A stretch of 64,000 nt of DNA from Bacteroidia bacterium (GTDB lineage Bacteria; Bacteroidota; Bacteroidia; 2-12-FULL-35-15), in the NCBI GenBank assembly GCA_030654175.1, contig JAURXZ010000049.1, positions 280,334 to 344,333 on the forward strand, read 5' to 3'. This document shows, piece by piece, positions 39,574-49,310 of the stretch (positions within the stretch are counted from its first letter, which is position 1; the number at the start of each line of letters is the position of its first letter). The notes under the pieces are model-generated. The model did no database searches. It was not told the origin of the DNA and saw only the letters and a list, made by a program, of their open reading frames with translations. Made by a program: the position numbers and the translations under genes.

Positions 39574-40806
39574 TTATGAATTGACCTTATTTAACTCGTT
39601 TTTAATGATTTCATCCATTAATTTGGCCCGGTTTTCAATTGAATGCTCCGTTAATGTCCTTTTTTGACCCGCTTTCGCAATTTTTTCTCTTTCTAAAGGG
39701 TTATCAATTAACCATTTAACTTTTTCAATACATTCTTCAACTGATTTGTAGGTAATAATTTCTTTACCGGGTTCAAACAAATCAGTAATGTTGTCTTTCC
39801 AATCTGTGACTAAGCAGGTTCCGACACCGGTTGCCTCAAACAGGCGGATGTTACCGGCACATTTATCAGCAACTTCGCCATGTATGTTAAAACAAATTTT
39901 TGCTTTCGAAAGTAATTTGAACATCTCATAGCCAAATACAGGGGGCTTGGAACTTTTTAATAATTCTTTAGAATAATTTTTTATTGACACATCCCCATAA
40001 CCTTTATTATTATTGAGAACAGGTATTTTCTCAATTAAACTATTCAGGTGCAATTTTTTTAAAAGGTTAATGATAATGTACATGCTTTTTTTAACAAATA
40101 TTCTTTTTCCTGATTCCAAATTGCAATACAAGTCCATATCAATTCCCGCTTTGAGCATCTTTTCGATATATTCAATTCTGCTGGTATGAAATCCCGAACC
40201 GGCATATAAAGAACCGGAAAATAAAAAATTGGATTCGGGATAACGATTATTGGTATTTATATTATCAAGGGCAGAGGTTTCGAAGCCATGGTATAATAAA
40301 TAGGAGTTTATACCTAATTTTGCAAGTTCATTTTTTAAGCAAGGTATGCAGGTGAACATTATATCGAATAACTTGAATTTTTCGGCAGTAACTGAATTAT
40401 AAGGAGCACAAATTTGGCCAATCAGTAATTTTATGGAGGGTACTTGTTTTAATAAAATTTCTTTCCAATGTTTATCTATAAACGAAAAATCATCGATCCA
40501 GACTACTTCAGGTTTATAGAATTGCAGCTGCTTAATAATTAAATCCTGTAAGGAAATTTCCTGTGGTAAATTATTTTCTTTTTTCCAGGTGGATTGCAAA
40601 ATTTCAGCATTGGAAATAATATCATAAGCTGCTACCCCCATCTTATTTAAGTTTTTTGTAAAAGAACTTACCATTTCAAAAGACTCGTTTACCAGCAGAT
40701 TGTATTGATCTGTGTAAGATTTTAAATGAACCTCGGGATTCTGTAAATAAAAGTTTTTTATAAACTGGGGATAATTACTTGTTACTCTTACAAAACGATA
40801 ACTCAT
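39574..40806 (-). CDS. CgeB-like / group 1 glycosyltransferase
   Basis: The 410-residue protein has the C-terminal donor-site signature IRLFEATGVGTCLVTDWKDNITDLFEPGKEIITYKSVEECIEKVKWLI, seen in CgeB/Glyco_trans_1_2-type enzymes, with the acidic pair in FEA-type context. The N-terminal half is a GT-B acceptor domain (RVTSNYPQFIKNFY, VVWIDDFSFID, ICAPYNSVTAEKFK). No membrane segment is present, so it acts from the cytosol. Next to the Wzy-like gene it probably adds a sugar of the repeat unit. The donor is unknown. Confidence 0.8.
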   Translation of the reverse strand: MSYRFVRVTSNYPQFIKNFYLQNPEVHLKSYTDQYNLLVNESFEMVSSFTKNLNKMGVAAYDIISNAEILQSTWKKENNLPQEISLQDLIIKQLQFYKPEVVWIDDFSFIDKHWKEILLKQVPSIKLLIGQICAPYNSVTAEKFKLFDIMFTCIPCLKNELAKLGINSYLLYHGFETSALDNINTNNRYPESNFLFSGSLYAGSGFHTSRIEYIEKMLKAGIDMDLYCNLESGKRIFVKKSMYIIINLLKKLHLNSLIEKIPVLNNNKGYGDVSIKNYSKELLKSSKPPVFGYEMFKLLSKAKICFNIHGEVADKCAGNIRLFEATGVGTCLVTDWKDNITDLFEPGKEIITYKSVEECIEKVKWLIDNPLEREKIAKAGQKRTLTEHSIENRAKLMDEIIKNELNKVNS

Positions 40807-40833
40807 ATTATTAATTTAACAATTTGACAATGA

Positions 40834-42123
40834 TTAACTAACTTTTTTATTATTTAAAATTGTTAGTGCTATTAAAATAAAAGGCAAAATCCCCCCTGTT
40901 ATAATGCAGGTGAGCAAAGGCGCACTTAAAATTATATAAATATAACTAAAAAAGATACCGTAATATCCTATATGTAATTTTAATGAGTTGAAAAAACTAA
41001 AAAGTAAAGCAAAAATGCCGGAAAATAGCGCTACTCCCCAATATCCAAGGTTCATAAAACCATCAGACACTATGCCATTATTAGCAAATGCAGTAGGCGC
41101 ACCCCAATAGACCTTAGTGATCAGAAATCCAACCCGCATATCGTAAGGACTTTTTACAAACTGGTTAAAGAAATGAGTTTCAGCGAAATAAAAAGGTCGA
41201 CCATCAAAAAAGTCGAAATAAAATTGAGTTAATAAGGCTGGGATAAAAAAGAATCTGTTAATAAAAGTCCCGCTCAAAATAGGCTTTGGCGCACCAATAA
41301 AGTGATCAATTATAGGAAATAAGGCAAATACTATTATTGCGATCAGAAAGAAATAACTGATTTTTGAAATATAATCTTTTCCAATGTAGTAGAAAAAAAT
41401 TACGATCATAGGGGTAAAATAAACAAGCTTGTTTCCCGAGATCACAAAAAGGTATAGTAATATTAAAACAAAAAGGCCTATTAACATTGGTTTTTTATGA
41501 ATCATAAAAAATACCAGTGCAACCGGAATGATTGTTTTGGCTTCGAAATGATATAAATAAGCGAGGTATCCATTTAACTTTTCGGAGAACATTTCTCTTG
41601 TTGAGTATATTTCCGAAAGAAGCAAGGTATTCAAATTGACGTTTAATTTAAACGTAGCAATGATGGGTATTAATAAAAGGATAGAGAGCGCTATTAATGC
41701 AGTGCCCTTATATTGAGTAGGGATGCTAACTTGTGGAATAGGAAATGAAATATATGGTGTAATAAGAAAAACAGAAACAAAAAAAACGTTGGATACAAAA
41801 GGTCCAATGTGCATATTACCCATCGAAAAAAGAATAGCATTTGGTATATAAAAAAAGAAAATTAGAAGCAGATAAATTGAATACAAAAATTTATTCCGGC
41901 TGTATATCGTGTAGGAGGCTGCTAATAATGAAAGAAAGACAACTTTAGTAATAATGTATTTAGATAAATTAAAGTCGGCTTTAAAGCCCATGTAATTATA
42001 GGTTACCGAGATCAGGTTATGGTAATACAACTCCAAAGCAATATAAATGACTGCTATCAGGGCATTCAGAATAAGGAAGTCTTTTGTTAATTTTATTTTA
42101 AAAGACGACATGTTAAGATTCAT
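40834..42123 (-). CDS. Oligosaccharide repeat-unit polymerase (Wzy-like)
   Basis: The 429-residue protein is hydrophobic throughout (about 10-12 membrane segments). A longer periplasmic loop near residues 260-330 is rich in aromatic residues (FYFDFFDGRPFYFAETHFFN). Wzy proteins have little sequence conservation. The call rests on topology, length and position beside a flippase and glycosyltransferases. It would link repeat units at the outer face of the inner membrane. An unrelated membrane transporter or acyl modifier is the main alternative. Its gene end is 27 bases from the next glycosyltransferase gene. Confidence 0.7.
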   Translation of the reverse strand: MNLNMSSFKIKLTKDFLILNALIAVIYIALELYYHNLISVTYNYMGFKADFNLSKYIITKVVFLSLLAASYTIYSRNKFLYSIYLLLIFFFYIPNAILFSMGNMHIGPFVSNVFFVSVFLITPYISFPIPQVSIPTQYKGTALIALSILLLIPIIATFKLNVNLNTLLLSEIYSTREMFSEKLNGYLAYLYHFEAKTIIPVALVFFMIHKKPMLIGLFVLILLYLFVISGNKLVYFTPMIVIFFYYIGKDYISKISYFFLIAIIVFALFPIIDHFIGAPKPILSGTFINRFFFIPALLTQFYFDFFDGRPFYFAETHFFNQFVKSPYDMRVGFLITKVYWGAPTAFANNGIVSDGFMNLGYWGVALFSGIFALLFSFFNSLKLHIGYYGIFFSYIYIILSAPLLTCIITGGILPFILIALTILNNKKVS

Positions 42124-42149
42124 ACTTAATATTTTTATTCAAAAAATTA

Positions 42150-42254
42150 TTTGGGCGTTTCCCCTTTCTGAAAAAGAAAGGGGGCGGGCTTTACGCTTCA
42201 ATCTTCCCTTCCGCAAGGGCGTAAGAGAAGGATTTACGCTGCAATCCCTAACGC
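42150..42254 (+). repeat. Structured intergenic repeat, copy A
   Basis: The copy begins TTTGGGCGTTT and ends GCAATCCCTAACGC. It has a first hairpin with arms CCCCTTTCT and AGAAAGGGG, and a second arm pair around ATCTTCCCTT and GAAGGAT. It lies between the Wzy-like and flippase genes. It is one of five copies (A-E), all between 42.1 and 50.3 kb. Confidence 0.75.
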
Positions 42255-42294
42255 AGCATAACTTATAAATTGTTCATCAAAACATATTTAATTG

Positions 42295-43572
42295 TTAAGT
42301 TTTTGATATTATCTTTTTCTCATATCCGTTCACAATAAAATAGATCATTGCGCAATAGATCAAATGCATCACAATTTCGATAGCTACGTATATTTTTAAA
42401 AAATCATAGATATCTAAATCTTTGAATAACAGCAAGGAACATATCGCAGCGAAATAAGTTATTTGCCAAATGCTATTAAGACGAATTTTTTCGAAGGTTA
42501 TAAAAATAGAAGAAAACGTAGAACCAATAAAATTCAGGACAAAACTAAATATTAAGATCTTGGAATAGTCGCCTGATACAGCATATCTATCGCCAAATAC
42601 GAAGCCAAATAATTGTGGGCCTAAAAATTCGATCACAATAAATTCAATAAAAATAACAGTTAAAAGCAGGTATAGTATATTCTTTACATCATTTTTGATG
42701 CTCAACGAATTATGTTTTTTTTCAGTAGTTTGTTGAAAAAACACCTGTGATATGGTGGAAGCAATAAATATAAGCGGGATGGATAATACTAATTTGGAAA
42801 GATCTAAATAGCCTACTATTTCGGTTGAATACATCTTATTAATAAATAGAAAAGGCAATATAGTTGCAGCGCTGCTGAGTAGAGTAGGGAGTACATTAAA
42901 CTTAGGATAATCGATGTATTTCTTAAAAACGTAGCCTATTTTTTTTCTGGATACAAATCTTAATTCATACTTATTTTTGAAGATTTGCCGTATTCCGGCT
43001 ATAACGTTTGCGAAATTGCCTGATAGATCACCAATGAACAATCCTCCCGGAATTTTAAAAAATCCTAAAATGCCTTGGACAGCGCCTTCCACAGTTCTTC
43101 TTACTATTTTATTACTTGTAGATGCTTTAAAAGCTTTCTGACGAATTAACCAATAATTGATACTTTGATAGATACCAAATATGGAACTAACAAAAGGCAA
43201 GAGGTAAAGGTAGTTTGAATATTTTTCGGGGAAATTTATTAGATGAACCACTTCATTTTTGAAAAAAATAATTATCAAAAGCAAAATAGAACTGAAGATG
43301 ATATTTATAATAAAAGTAAGCGACAGGATATTTGCAGCTTCGTTATTATTTTTTGGTAATACAATGGTGGCCTCATACCTTAAAGCCGACACAATGGTAA
43401 GCATACCAAAAATATTAAGGTATACCGCCATGGCACCAAAATCTTCCGGTGAATAGATTCTTCTAAGAAAAGGATGTAATAATAAAGGGATACTTTGGGC
43501 GACAATTGCCCCTATAACTAATATAAAAGTGTTTTTGGTAAACTCAGACTTTGATAATAGTCGTTTTAACAT
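42295..43572 (-). CDS. Polysaccharide flippase (Wzx-like, MATE/MOP superfamily)
   Basis: This 425-residue, 12-segment membrane protein begins with the MOP/PST N-terminal pattern (FTKNTFILVIGAIVAQSIPLLLHPFLRRIYSPEDFGAMAVY). A repeated second half (YPKFNVLPTLLSSAATILPFLFINKMYSTEIVGYLDLSKLV) follows. It would move lipid-linked repeat units across the inner membrane. It is the first polysaccharide gene in transcription order. A copy of the structured intergenic repeat lies on each side. Confidence 0.88.
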   Translation of the reverse strand: MLKRLLSKSEFTKNTFILVIGAIVAQSIPLLLHPFLRRIYSPEDFGAMAVYLNIFGMLTIVSALRYEATIVLPKNNNEAANILSLTFIINIIFSSILLLIIIFFKNEVVHLINFPEKYSNYLYLLPFVSSIFGIYQSINYWLIRQKAFKASTSNKIVRRTVEGAVQGILGFFKIPGGLFIGDLSGNFANVIAGIRQIFKNKYELRFVSRKKIGYVFKKYIDYPKFNVLPTLLSSAATILPFLFINKMYSTEIVGYLDLSKLVLSIPLIFIASTISQVFFQQTTEKKHNSLSIKNDVKNILYLLLTVIFIEFIVIEFLGPQLFGFVFGDRYAVSGDYSKILIFSFVLNFIGSTFSSIFITFEKIRLNSIWQITYFAAICSLLLFKDLDIYDFLKIYVAIEIVMHLIYCAMIYFIVNGYEKKIISKT

Positions 43573-43643
43573 GAAAAAGGGTAGATTTTTAACAAAAACT
43601 GCTCCGAATTAGATACTTTATATCTCTTTCATTGCGAAAGTTT

Positions 43644-43737
43644 GCGTTAGGGATTGCAACGAAAATCCTTTTTGTCCTTACAAAAAGATTGAAGTGAAAA
43701 GCCCGCCCTTTCTTTTTCAAGAAAGGGAACGCCCAAA
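43644..43737 (-). repeat. Structured intergenic repeat, copy B (inverted)
   Basis: On the minus strand it begins TTTGGGCGTTCCC and ends GCAATCCCTAACGC. The first hairpin arms are CCCTTTCTT and AAGAAAGGG, and the second pair is AATCTTTTTGT and ACAAAAAGGATT. It separates the flippase gene from rny. Confidence 0.75.
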
Positions 43738-43766
43738 TGAATTTAAATCAATAACGATTAATAAAA

Positions 43767-45305
43767 CTATTTCGCAATACTCACAGCTCTTGTTTCACGG
43801 ATCACGGTAATTTTAACCTGTCCGGGATAAGTCATTTCGGTTTGAATACGTTGTGAAATATCAAATGAAAGTACTTCAGCTTCCTTATCTGTTACTTTAT
43901 CGCAAGAAACTAATACACGTAATTCTCTACCAGCCTGAATTGCATAGGTTTTTTCAACACCGGGGTAGGAGAGGGCCAATGCTTCCAGATCCTTCAAACG
44001 CTTGATGTATTGTTCAACCACTTCACGTCTAGCACCAGGGCGAGCACCGGAAATGGCATCACAAACCTGAACGATAGGTGAAATTAAAGTTGTCATTTCA
44101 ATTTCATCGTGGTGAGCACCTATGGCGTTGCAAACTTCCGGTTTCTCCTTATATTTTTCAGCCAATTGCATACCTAAAATAGCGTGTGGAATTTCAGGGG
44201 AATCATCAGGTACTTTTCCAATATCATGTAATAAACCGGCACGTTTTGCCAGTTTCACGTTCAAGCCCAACTCTGCTGCCATGATAGCACAAAGGTTAGC
44301 AACTTCACGTGAGTGCTGCAATAAATTCTGACCGTATGACGAACGGTATTTCATACGCCCAACCATCCGTATTAGCTCGGGATGTAAACCATGAATACCA
44401 AGGTCGATAGTGGTACGTTTACCGGTTTCTATAATTTCTTCTTCAATTTGTTTTTTCACTTTTTCAACGATCTCTTCAATACGTGCAGGGTGAATACGTC
44501 CGTCAGTAACCAATTGATGTAAAGCTAAACGAGCAATTTCTCTACGGATAGGGTCGAAACCTGATAAAATAACTGCTCCGGGGGTATCATCCACAATGAT
44601 CTCAATTCCTGTTGCAGCTTCAAGGGCACGGATATTACGTCCTTCACGGCCAATGATACGACCTTTGATTTCGTCATTTTCGATATTAAAAACAGAAACT
44701 GAATTGTCGATAGCATGCTCAGTAGCAACACGTTGGATAGTTTGGATCACAACCTTTTTTGCTTCCTGATTGGCAGAAATTTTTGCTTCTTCCACAATGT
44801 CTTTGATATGCGCCATTGCAGCAGTTTTGGCTTCTGCTTTTAATGATTCAACCAACTGAGCCTTAGCGTCTTCCGCTTTCATTCCACTAAGCACTTCCAG
44901 TTGTTCCACTTGTCTGCGGTGAAATTTATCAACTTCCGCCTGTTTTGCATTAACCAATTCCAATTGATGAGTCAGATTCTTTTTAACAGCCTCTAATTCA
45001 GCATCTTTACGTTGTGTTTGCTCTTGCTTTTGTGAAAGTGATTGTTCTTTTTGTTTGATACGTGTTTCAGCCTGAAGAATGTGTTGATTTTTTTCATTGA
45101 TCACCTTTTCATGTTCGGCTTTAAGCTGTAAAAATTTTTCTTTAGCTTGTAAAATTTTGTCTGTTTTAATCACTTCGGCTTTAGCTTCAGCATCTTTAAC
45201 AATGTTTGTTGCTTTTCCTTCGTTCGATTTTTTAATAACCAAAAATGCTATTATTGCCCCTAAAACCAGTCCAACCAGGGCTACTGTAATACTCATTGAG
45301 TCCAT
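43767..45305 (-). CDS. rny: Ribonuclease Y
   Basis: This 512-residue endoribonuclease starts mRNA decay at the inner membrane. The order is an N-terminal membrane segment (about 7-24), a long charged coiled coil (about 40-200), a KH RNA-binding domain ([15 protein letters not shown], 215-229) and an HD domain ([26 protein letters not shown] with His360/Asp361, AHHDEIE). All are characteristic of RNase Y and the length is usual. A second ATG three codons in (45296) is possible. It lies downstream of zapA on the same strand, a common neighbourhood in Bacteroidota. Confidence 0.95.
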   Translation of the reverse strand: MDSMSITVALVGLVLGAIIAFLVIKKSNEGKATNIVKDAEAKAEVIKTDKILQAKEKFLQLKAEHEKVINEKNQHILQAETRIKQKEQSLSQKQEQTQRKDAELEAVKKNLTHQLELVNAKQAEVDKFHRRQVEQLEVLSGMKAEDAKAQLVESLKAEAKTAAMAHIKDIVEEAKISANQEAKKVVIQTIQRVATEHAIDNSVSVFNIENDEIKGRIIGREGRNIRALEAATGIEIIVDDTPGAVILSGFDPIRREIARLALHQLVTDGRIHPARIEEIVEKVKKQIEEEIIETGKRTTIDLGIHGLHPELIRMVGRMKYRSSYGQNLLQHSREVANLCAIMAAELGLNVKLAKRAGLLHDIGKVPDDSPEIPHAILGMQLAEKYKEKPEVCNAIGAHHDEIEMTTLISPIVQVCDAISGARPGARREVVEQYIKRLKDLEALALSYPGVEKTYAIQAGRELRVLVSCDKVTDKEAEVLSFDISQRIQTEMTYPGQVKITVIRETRAVSIAK

Positions 45306-45439
45306 ATCTGTATATAATTAAATGTTGATGAAAAATCCTTCATTTGCTCTTTTCAAGAGCCAAAAGTAGAATTTTGGGGTACTTATGAACCGGAACGGAG
45401 AAATTGTTGTTTACAGGCTATTGTTAACAATTCTGTAAA
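45306..45439 (-). other. Hairpin-rich spacer between zapA and rny; possible small RNA
   Basis: This 134-base gap contains three hairpins: GCTCTT/AAGAGC (45346-45360), CCAAAA/TTTTGG (45360-45377) and TTTACAG/CTGTAAA near 45410-45438 with an inner TTGTTAACAA. 6S RNA genes lie beside zapA in several proteobacteria, but I cannot recognise a 6S structure here by eye. Confidence 0.3.
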
Positions 45440-45736
45440 TTAAGAGGCTTTGCTTTCTTTTTGAAGGTAATCAGAAACAAATAAATCAAGCTGGCGGATA
45501 AGTTCCAGTTCCAGCTCGGGGGCTTTTTTAGGAGTATTTTGTTGAGTGGTCAACAAATTAAGTGCGCACATGGCTAGTAGATCCTGCTTGTCGCGTACCG
45601 AATAATTTTGCTCAAATTCCTTCATCTTATCATTGATCATTTTAGCCATTTGTAACACACTTTCTTCTTCTTCCTGTTTTACAGTTAGAGGATAAACGCG
45701 GCCGGCAATTAAAATTTTCAATGATACGTCTGCCAT
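45440..45736 (-). CDS. zapA: Cell division protein ZapA
   Basis: The 98-residue protein matches ZapA: MADVSLKILIAGRVYPLTVKQEEEESVLQMAKMINDKM, then a coiled coil with NLLTTQ. ZapA tetramers bundle FtsZ filaments at the division ring. The Bacteroidota form carries the same IxGRxYPL start. It lies between a coiled-coil partner gene and rny on the same strand. The spacer upstream (45737-45853) is built of AAGTTTAAAGTTGG-type simple repeats. Confidence 0.92.
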   Translation of the reverse strand: MADVSLKILIAGRVYPLTVKQEEEESVLQMAKMINDKMKEFEQNYSVRDKQDLLAMCALNLLTTQQNTPKKAPELELELIRQLDLFVSDYLQKESKAS

Positions 45737-45853
45737 TTTATTTATTTAAAGTTAATAAGTTGAAAAGTTTAAAGTTGGAAAGTTTAAAGTTGCAGTAACT
45801 TTCAAACTTTGAACTAACTAATTTTAAACTGTCTTATAACTTTGAACTGTTCT

Positions 45854-46177
45854 TTACTTCAAAAGAGTAATGCAATTGTCTATTTCCTGTACAAGTTCAT
45901 TAATTCTTAGTTTCGTATCCGAAACTATTTTGTTTTGTTCTTCGTTTTTACTTTGTATTAATTCTTTATTGTAGTTTTCTAATGTTTGAATTGTGATCTT
46001 TTGTTCATTAAGTAACAACTCGTAAGTAATTTTTTGTTCGTCAATTGTTTTTTGTAAATTTTCGCTATCCAAATATAATTGTTCGTTATCTTTTTTTAGC
46101 TGTTGATGTAAAGTCACTAATTTTTCAACTTTTGATTTTAAATCGGTAATGGATAAAGTTAATTCGTTCATAATCAA
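45854..46177 (-). CDS. Small coiled-coil protein upstream of zapA
   Basis: The 107-residue sequence is one long heptad-repeat coiled coil (LTLSITDLKSKVEKLVTLHQQLKKDNEQL, ELIQSKNEEQ) with no membrane segment or signal. Genes like this precede zapA in many Bacteroidota and may form a ZapA/ZapB-like pair. I infer a cell division role from position only. Translation could begin at 46177 or at the ATG two codons in (46171). Confidence 0.7.
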   Translation of the reverse strand: MIMNELTLSITDLKSKVEKLVTLHQQLKKDNEQLYLDSENLQKTIDEQKITYELLLNEQKITIQTLENYNKELIQSKNEEQNKIVSDTKLRINELVQEIDNCITLLK

Positions 46178-46272
46178 TAGCTAAAAATGGAAATTTAACA
46201 CTACTTGCAAAGATAACATTCAATATCGGAACTGCAAAATAATTTTTGAAATGTTTTATGTATCTTTACACA

Positions 46273-48000
46273 ATGCCAAAGCGTCTTCTATTAGTCATTT
46301 TCATGCAGTTATCGGGCAACTGTATTTTTGCTCAGACGGGTTATCCTACCGATTGTTTTCGTTCCCCAATTGATACTTCTTTGTGTCTTGCCGGAAATTT
46401 CGGGGAAATTCGTCCTAATCACCTTCATGCGGGATTTGATATAAAAACCAATAATCGTGAAGGGATGCCCATTTATGCTACAGCAGATGGTTATATTGCC
46501 CGTATAAAGATCAGTCCTTATGGTTATGGTAAAGCCCTGTACATCAATCATCCCAATGGATATACTACGGTTTATGGACATTTACTCCGTTTTAACACCG
46601 AAATTGGTACATTCACTAAAAATGTTCATTTTCATAAGGAATCCTTTGAAATTGACACCTTACTTCCGGCCGGTCTGATCCCTGTAAAAAAGGGTGATCT
46701 TATTGCATTGTCGGGCAATACGGGTGGTTCAATGGGGCCCCATTTGCATTTTGAGATAAGGGAAACCAAAAGCGAAACACCAATCAATCCTTATTGTTTT
46801 GGGTATGCGGTTAAGGATAATGTTAAGCCGGTTATCACCGGATTGGCTATTTATCCGATCGGTGAAAATTCCACTGTTAATGGAAAACATTTGATAAAAA
46901 AAATCAAACCTATTTATAATAAAGGGAAACATTCATTTAATATATCAGATACCATAACTGTGGGTGGAACTATTGGTTTTGGTATAGAATGTTATGATAC
47001 CGAAACGGGTTCATCCAATCATAATGGCGTATTTTCCATTGAATTACAGTCGGGAGGCAAACGTATCTATTATCACGAATTAGAAAAATTTACTTTTGAA
47101 AATGCACGTTATGTAAATACGCATATTGATTTTGTTGACAAACAAAAACACAATACTACTATTCAAAAAAGTTTTGTTTCAAAAAATAACCAACTGGGAA
47201 TTTACAGGAATGTTTTAAATGATGGAATTATCAATTTTAACGATGATTCCGTGCATTGGATAAAATATATTTTAAAAGATTATGCCGGTAATACTACCGA
47301 ATGGATGCTGAAAGTGCGCAGCACCTCTAAAAGTAAAGCGAATGAAACAATTGTGAGTTCAAATTGGGTTGTTTTTGATTGTTTTAAAGAGAATCAGCAT
47401 AAAAAGGAGGATATAGAGATCACCATTCCCGCTTATGCATTGTATGATGATATAAAATTTAATTATTACCGATCACCTAAATTAAGTGGGACCTACTCGC
47501 TGGTTCACCATATACAAGATAATGAAACGGCTTTGCAAAAAGCGTATACCCTGAGTTTAAAAGCGGATAATTTACCGGTATCATTACAAAGTAAAGCGGC
47601 AATTGTTTCAATAAAAGATAAAGGCAAACGCAGGTATGAAGGTGGTACTTATAAAGATGGTTGGATCAGTGCCCAATTAAAAACCTTTGGTAGTTTTGCA
47701 ATAACAGTGGATACAACTGCTCCTAAAATAAAACCGGATTTTAAGGTTGTGGATAAAAACAATGTTGATCTTAAAAGAGCAAAAATTATCGGGATCAAAG
47801 CAACTGATAATCTTTCAGGAATAAAGAAATACCGCGCAACTATTGATGGCAAATGGGTTTTATGCGAATATGAAGTAAAACAAGATCTTTTGTTTTATAC
47901 ATTTGATACTGATATTAAACCAGGGAAACATACTTTTAATATTGATGTAATTGATGATAAAAATAATGTTGCTTCCTGGAGTTGTTCTTTTGTAAGGTAG
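46273..48000 (+). CDS. Secreted M23 (LytM-type) metallopeptidase
   Basis: The protein has a signal peptide (MPKRLLLVIFMQLSGNCIFAQ) and then an M23 domain. The zinc motif is HLHAGFDIKT with GHLLRF and a distal GPHLHFEIRE (HxH). The M23 signature order is kept in YATADGYIARI, YGKALYINHPNGYTTVYGHL and ALSGNTGGSMGPHLHFE. The C-terminal two thirds are beta-rich with Ig-like features. M23 enzymes cut peptidoglycan cross-bridges, or act as catalytically dead activators; here the zinc ligands appear complete. The frame is open from 46246, but the ATG at 46273 gives the only clean signal peptide. A TATCTTTA -7-like box at 46261-46268 would make the transcript nearly leaderless. Confidence 0.88.
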   Translation: MPKRLLLVIFMQLSGNCIFAQTGYPTDCFRSPIDTSLCLAGNFGEIRPNHLHAGFDIKTNNREGMPIYATADGYIARIKISPYGYGKALYINHPNGYTTVYGHLLRFNTEIGTFTKNVHFHKESFEIDTLLPAGLIPVKKGDLIALSGNTGGSMGPHLHFEIRETKSETPINPYCFGYAVKDNVKPVITGLAIYPIGENSTVNGKHLIKKIKPIYNKGKHSFNISDTITVGGTIGFGIECYDTETGSSNHNGVFSIELQSGGKRIYYHELEKFTFENARYVNTHIDFVDKQKHNTTIQKSFVSKNNQLGIYRNVLNDGIINFNDDSVHWIKYILKDYAGNTTEWMLKVRSTSKSKANETIVSSNWVVFDCFKENQHKKEDIEITIPAYALYDDIKFNYYRSPKLSGTYSLVHHIQDNETALQKAYTLSLKADNLPVSLQSKAAIVSIKDKGKRRYEGGTYKDGWISAQLKTFGSFAITVDTTAPKIKPDFKVVDKNNVDLKRAKIIGIKATDNLSGIKKYRATIDGKWVLCEYEVKQDLLFYTFDTDIKPGKHTFNIDVIDDKNNVASWSCSFVR

Positions 48001-48045
48001 GAATTTGGATAGGGCAGGACAGGGTTGATTAGAGTTGGAAATCAA

Positions 48046-48191
48046 TTTGGGCGTTCCCTTTCTACCTCACCCCCTTCCCCTCTCCAAATGGAGAGGGGTG
48101 TCCAAAGGACGGGGGGAGGTAAAAAGGGGCGGGCTTTTCACTTCAATCTTTTTGTAAGGACAAAAAGGATTTTCGTTACAATCCCTAACGC
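48046..48191 (+). repeat. Structured intergenic repeat, copy C, with a nested palindrome
   Basis: The usual ends TTTGGGCGTTCCC and AATCCCTAACGC are present. The first arm pair is extended by an ACCTCACCCCC / GGGGGGAGGT pair (48064-48120) that encloses a second hairpin, CCCCTCTCC-AAAT-GGAGAGGGG (48077-48098). It lies between the M23 and LRR genes. Confidence 0.75.
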
Positions 48192-48279
48192 AAATAATCT
48201 GCCTATGAGAGTTTGTGAACTTACAATGGCGAACCTTAAAAAATAATAATTTGCGAAATTAGTGTCAAATCCTGTGTTT

Positions 48280-49143
48280 ATGAATAAAATTTTACTCTTC
48301 TTTTTTCTTTCCTTCTCACTCCTTTTAAACGCGCAGGAGGAACATGATGCTTTTGATAAATATGGCCCTCCGGGTATGGTTTACACCAATCTGAAAGATG
48401 CTTTGGTGGATGTTAATATCGCTTATAAAGTAAAAATTGAAGACCAGGTAATTGATCCAAAATTACTTCCAAAACTTGGCAAGCTTTCACAAGTGCAAGC
48501 TTTACAATTAACAAGTAACGGACTTACCCAACTACCGGCTGAGTTTAAAGACCTTACTAATCTCCTTTATTTTGCATGTATCGGAAATGCAATTACCTCT
48601 TTGCCAACAGGTTTTCGCAATTTGGAAAATCTAACCGAATTACATTTACATAGCACAAAACTGGATTCCTTGCCTTGGGATATTGCTTATTTAGGGCGTT
48701 TGAAAGTATTGGAAATGCAAAATAATTCAGCGGGTACATTTTATTTTCCAAACTCAATTGGGTATCTATCAAACTTAAATACACTGCTTTTATTCAATAC
48801 TAAGTTAGATACCCTGCCAACTTCTTTTGGAGAATTTAAAAGATTAAAAAACTTAACTTTTGTAATGTGCGGGATAACTAAAATACCAAAAACTATTGGG
48901 AATATTAGCTCTTTGGAGCAATTGGTTTTAGACAACAACCAGATCACAGAATTGCCAAAAAGCATTTTTAAACTGAAAAATTTAAAACAACTTTCTCTCA
49001 AAAGCAATAAACTATCCAAGATATCCGACTCTATTTGTTTTCTGAAAAACCTTGAAGTGCTTGATCTGAGGGGGAATTATTTTAAGGAGTATGATGTCGT
49101 AATTTTAAGAGCCCTGCTGCCGGGGTGTAGGATTCTTTATTAG
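48280..49143 (+). CDS. Secreted leucine-rich repeat protein
   Basis: The 287-residue protein has a signal peptide (MNKILLFFFLSFSLLLNAQ), then about eight LRRs of ~23 residues (LTQLPAEFKDLTNLLYF, LDSLPWDIAYLGRLKVLEM, LPKSIFKLKNLKQLSL). An upstream non-ATG start would add six residues before the signal. LRR surfaces usually bind proteins. Whether this one is periplasmic or surface-exposed is not shown, and no T9SS sorting tail is seen. Its neighbours, an M23 peptidase and MtgA, concern the cell wall, but no direct link can be read. Confidence 0.85.
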   Translation: MNKILLFFFLSFSLLLNAQEEHDAFDKYGPPGMVYTNLKDALVDVNIAYKVKIEDQVIDPKLLPKLGKLSQVQALQLTSNGLTQLPAEFKDLTNLLYFACIGNAITSLPTGFRNLENLTELHLHSTKLDSLPWDIAYLGRLKVLEMQNNSAGTFYFPNSIGYLSNLNTLLLFNTKLDTLPTSFGEFKRLKNLTFVMCGITKIPKTIGNISSLEQLVLDNNQITELPKSIFKLKNLKQLSLKSNKLSKISDSICFLKNLEVLDLRGNYFKEYDVVILRALLPGCRILY

Positions 49144-49155
49144 TTCTACAGCTCA

Positions 49156-49245
49156 TTTGGGCGTTCAATTCTTAAAAAAGAATTGGCGGGCTTTGCGCTT
49201 CAATCTTTTCTAAACAGAAAAGGATTTACGCTGCAATCCCTAACG
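49156..49245 (+). repeat. Structured intergenic repeat, copy D (arms changed but paired)
   Basis: The ends match the other copies (TTTGGGCGTTC, GCAATCCCTAACG). The first hairpin arms are AATTCTT and AAGAATT instead of CCCCTTTCT/AGAAAGGGG, so pairing is kept with different sequence. The second hairpin is TTTTCT-AAAC-AGAAAA. Confidence 0.75.
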
Positions 49246-49310
49246 TGCATTTCAATGAAATAAGGCTTTTTAACTTTGAATGGCTTTGTCAATTACCGTG
49301 GGACAAAATT

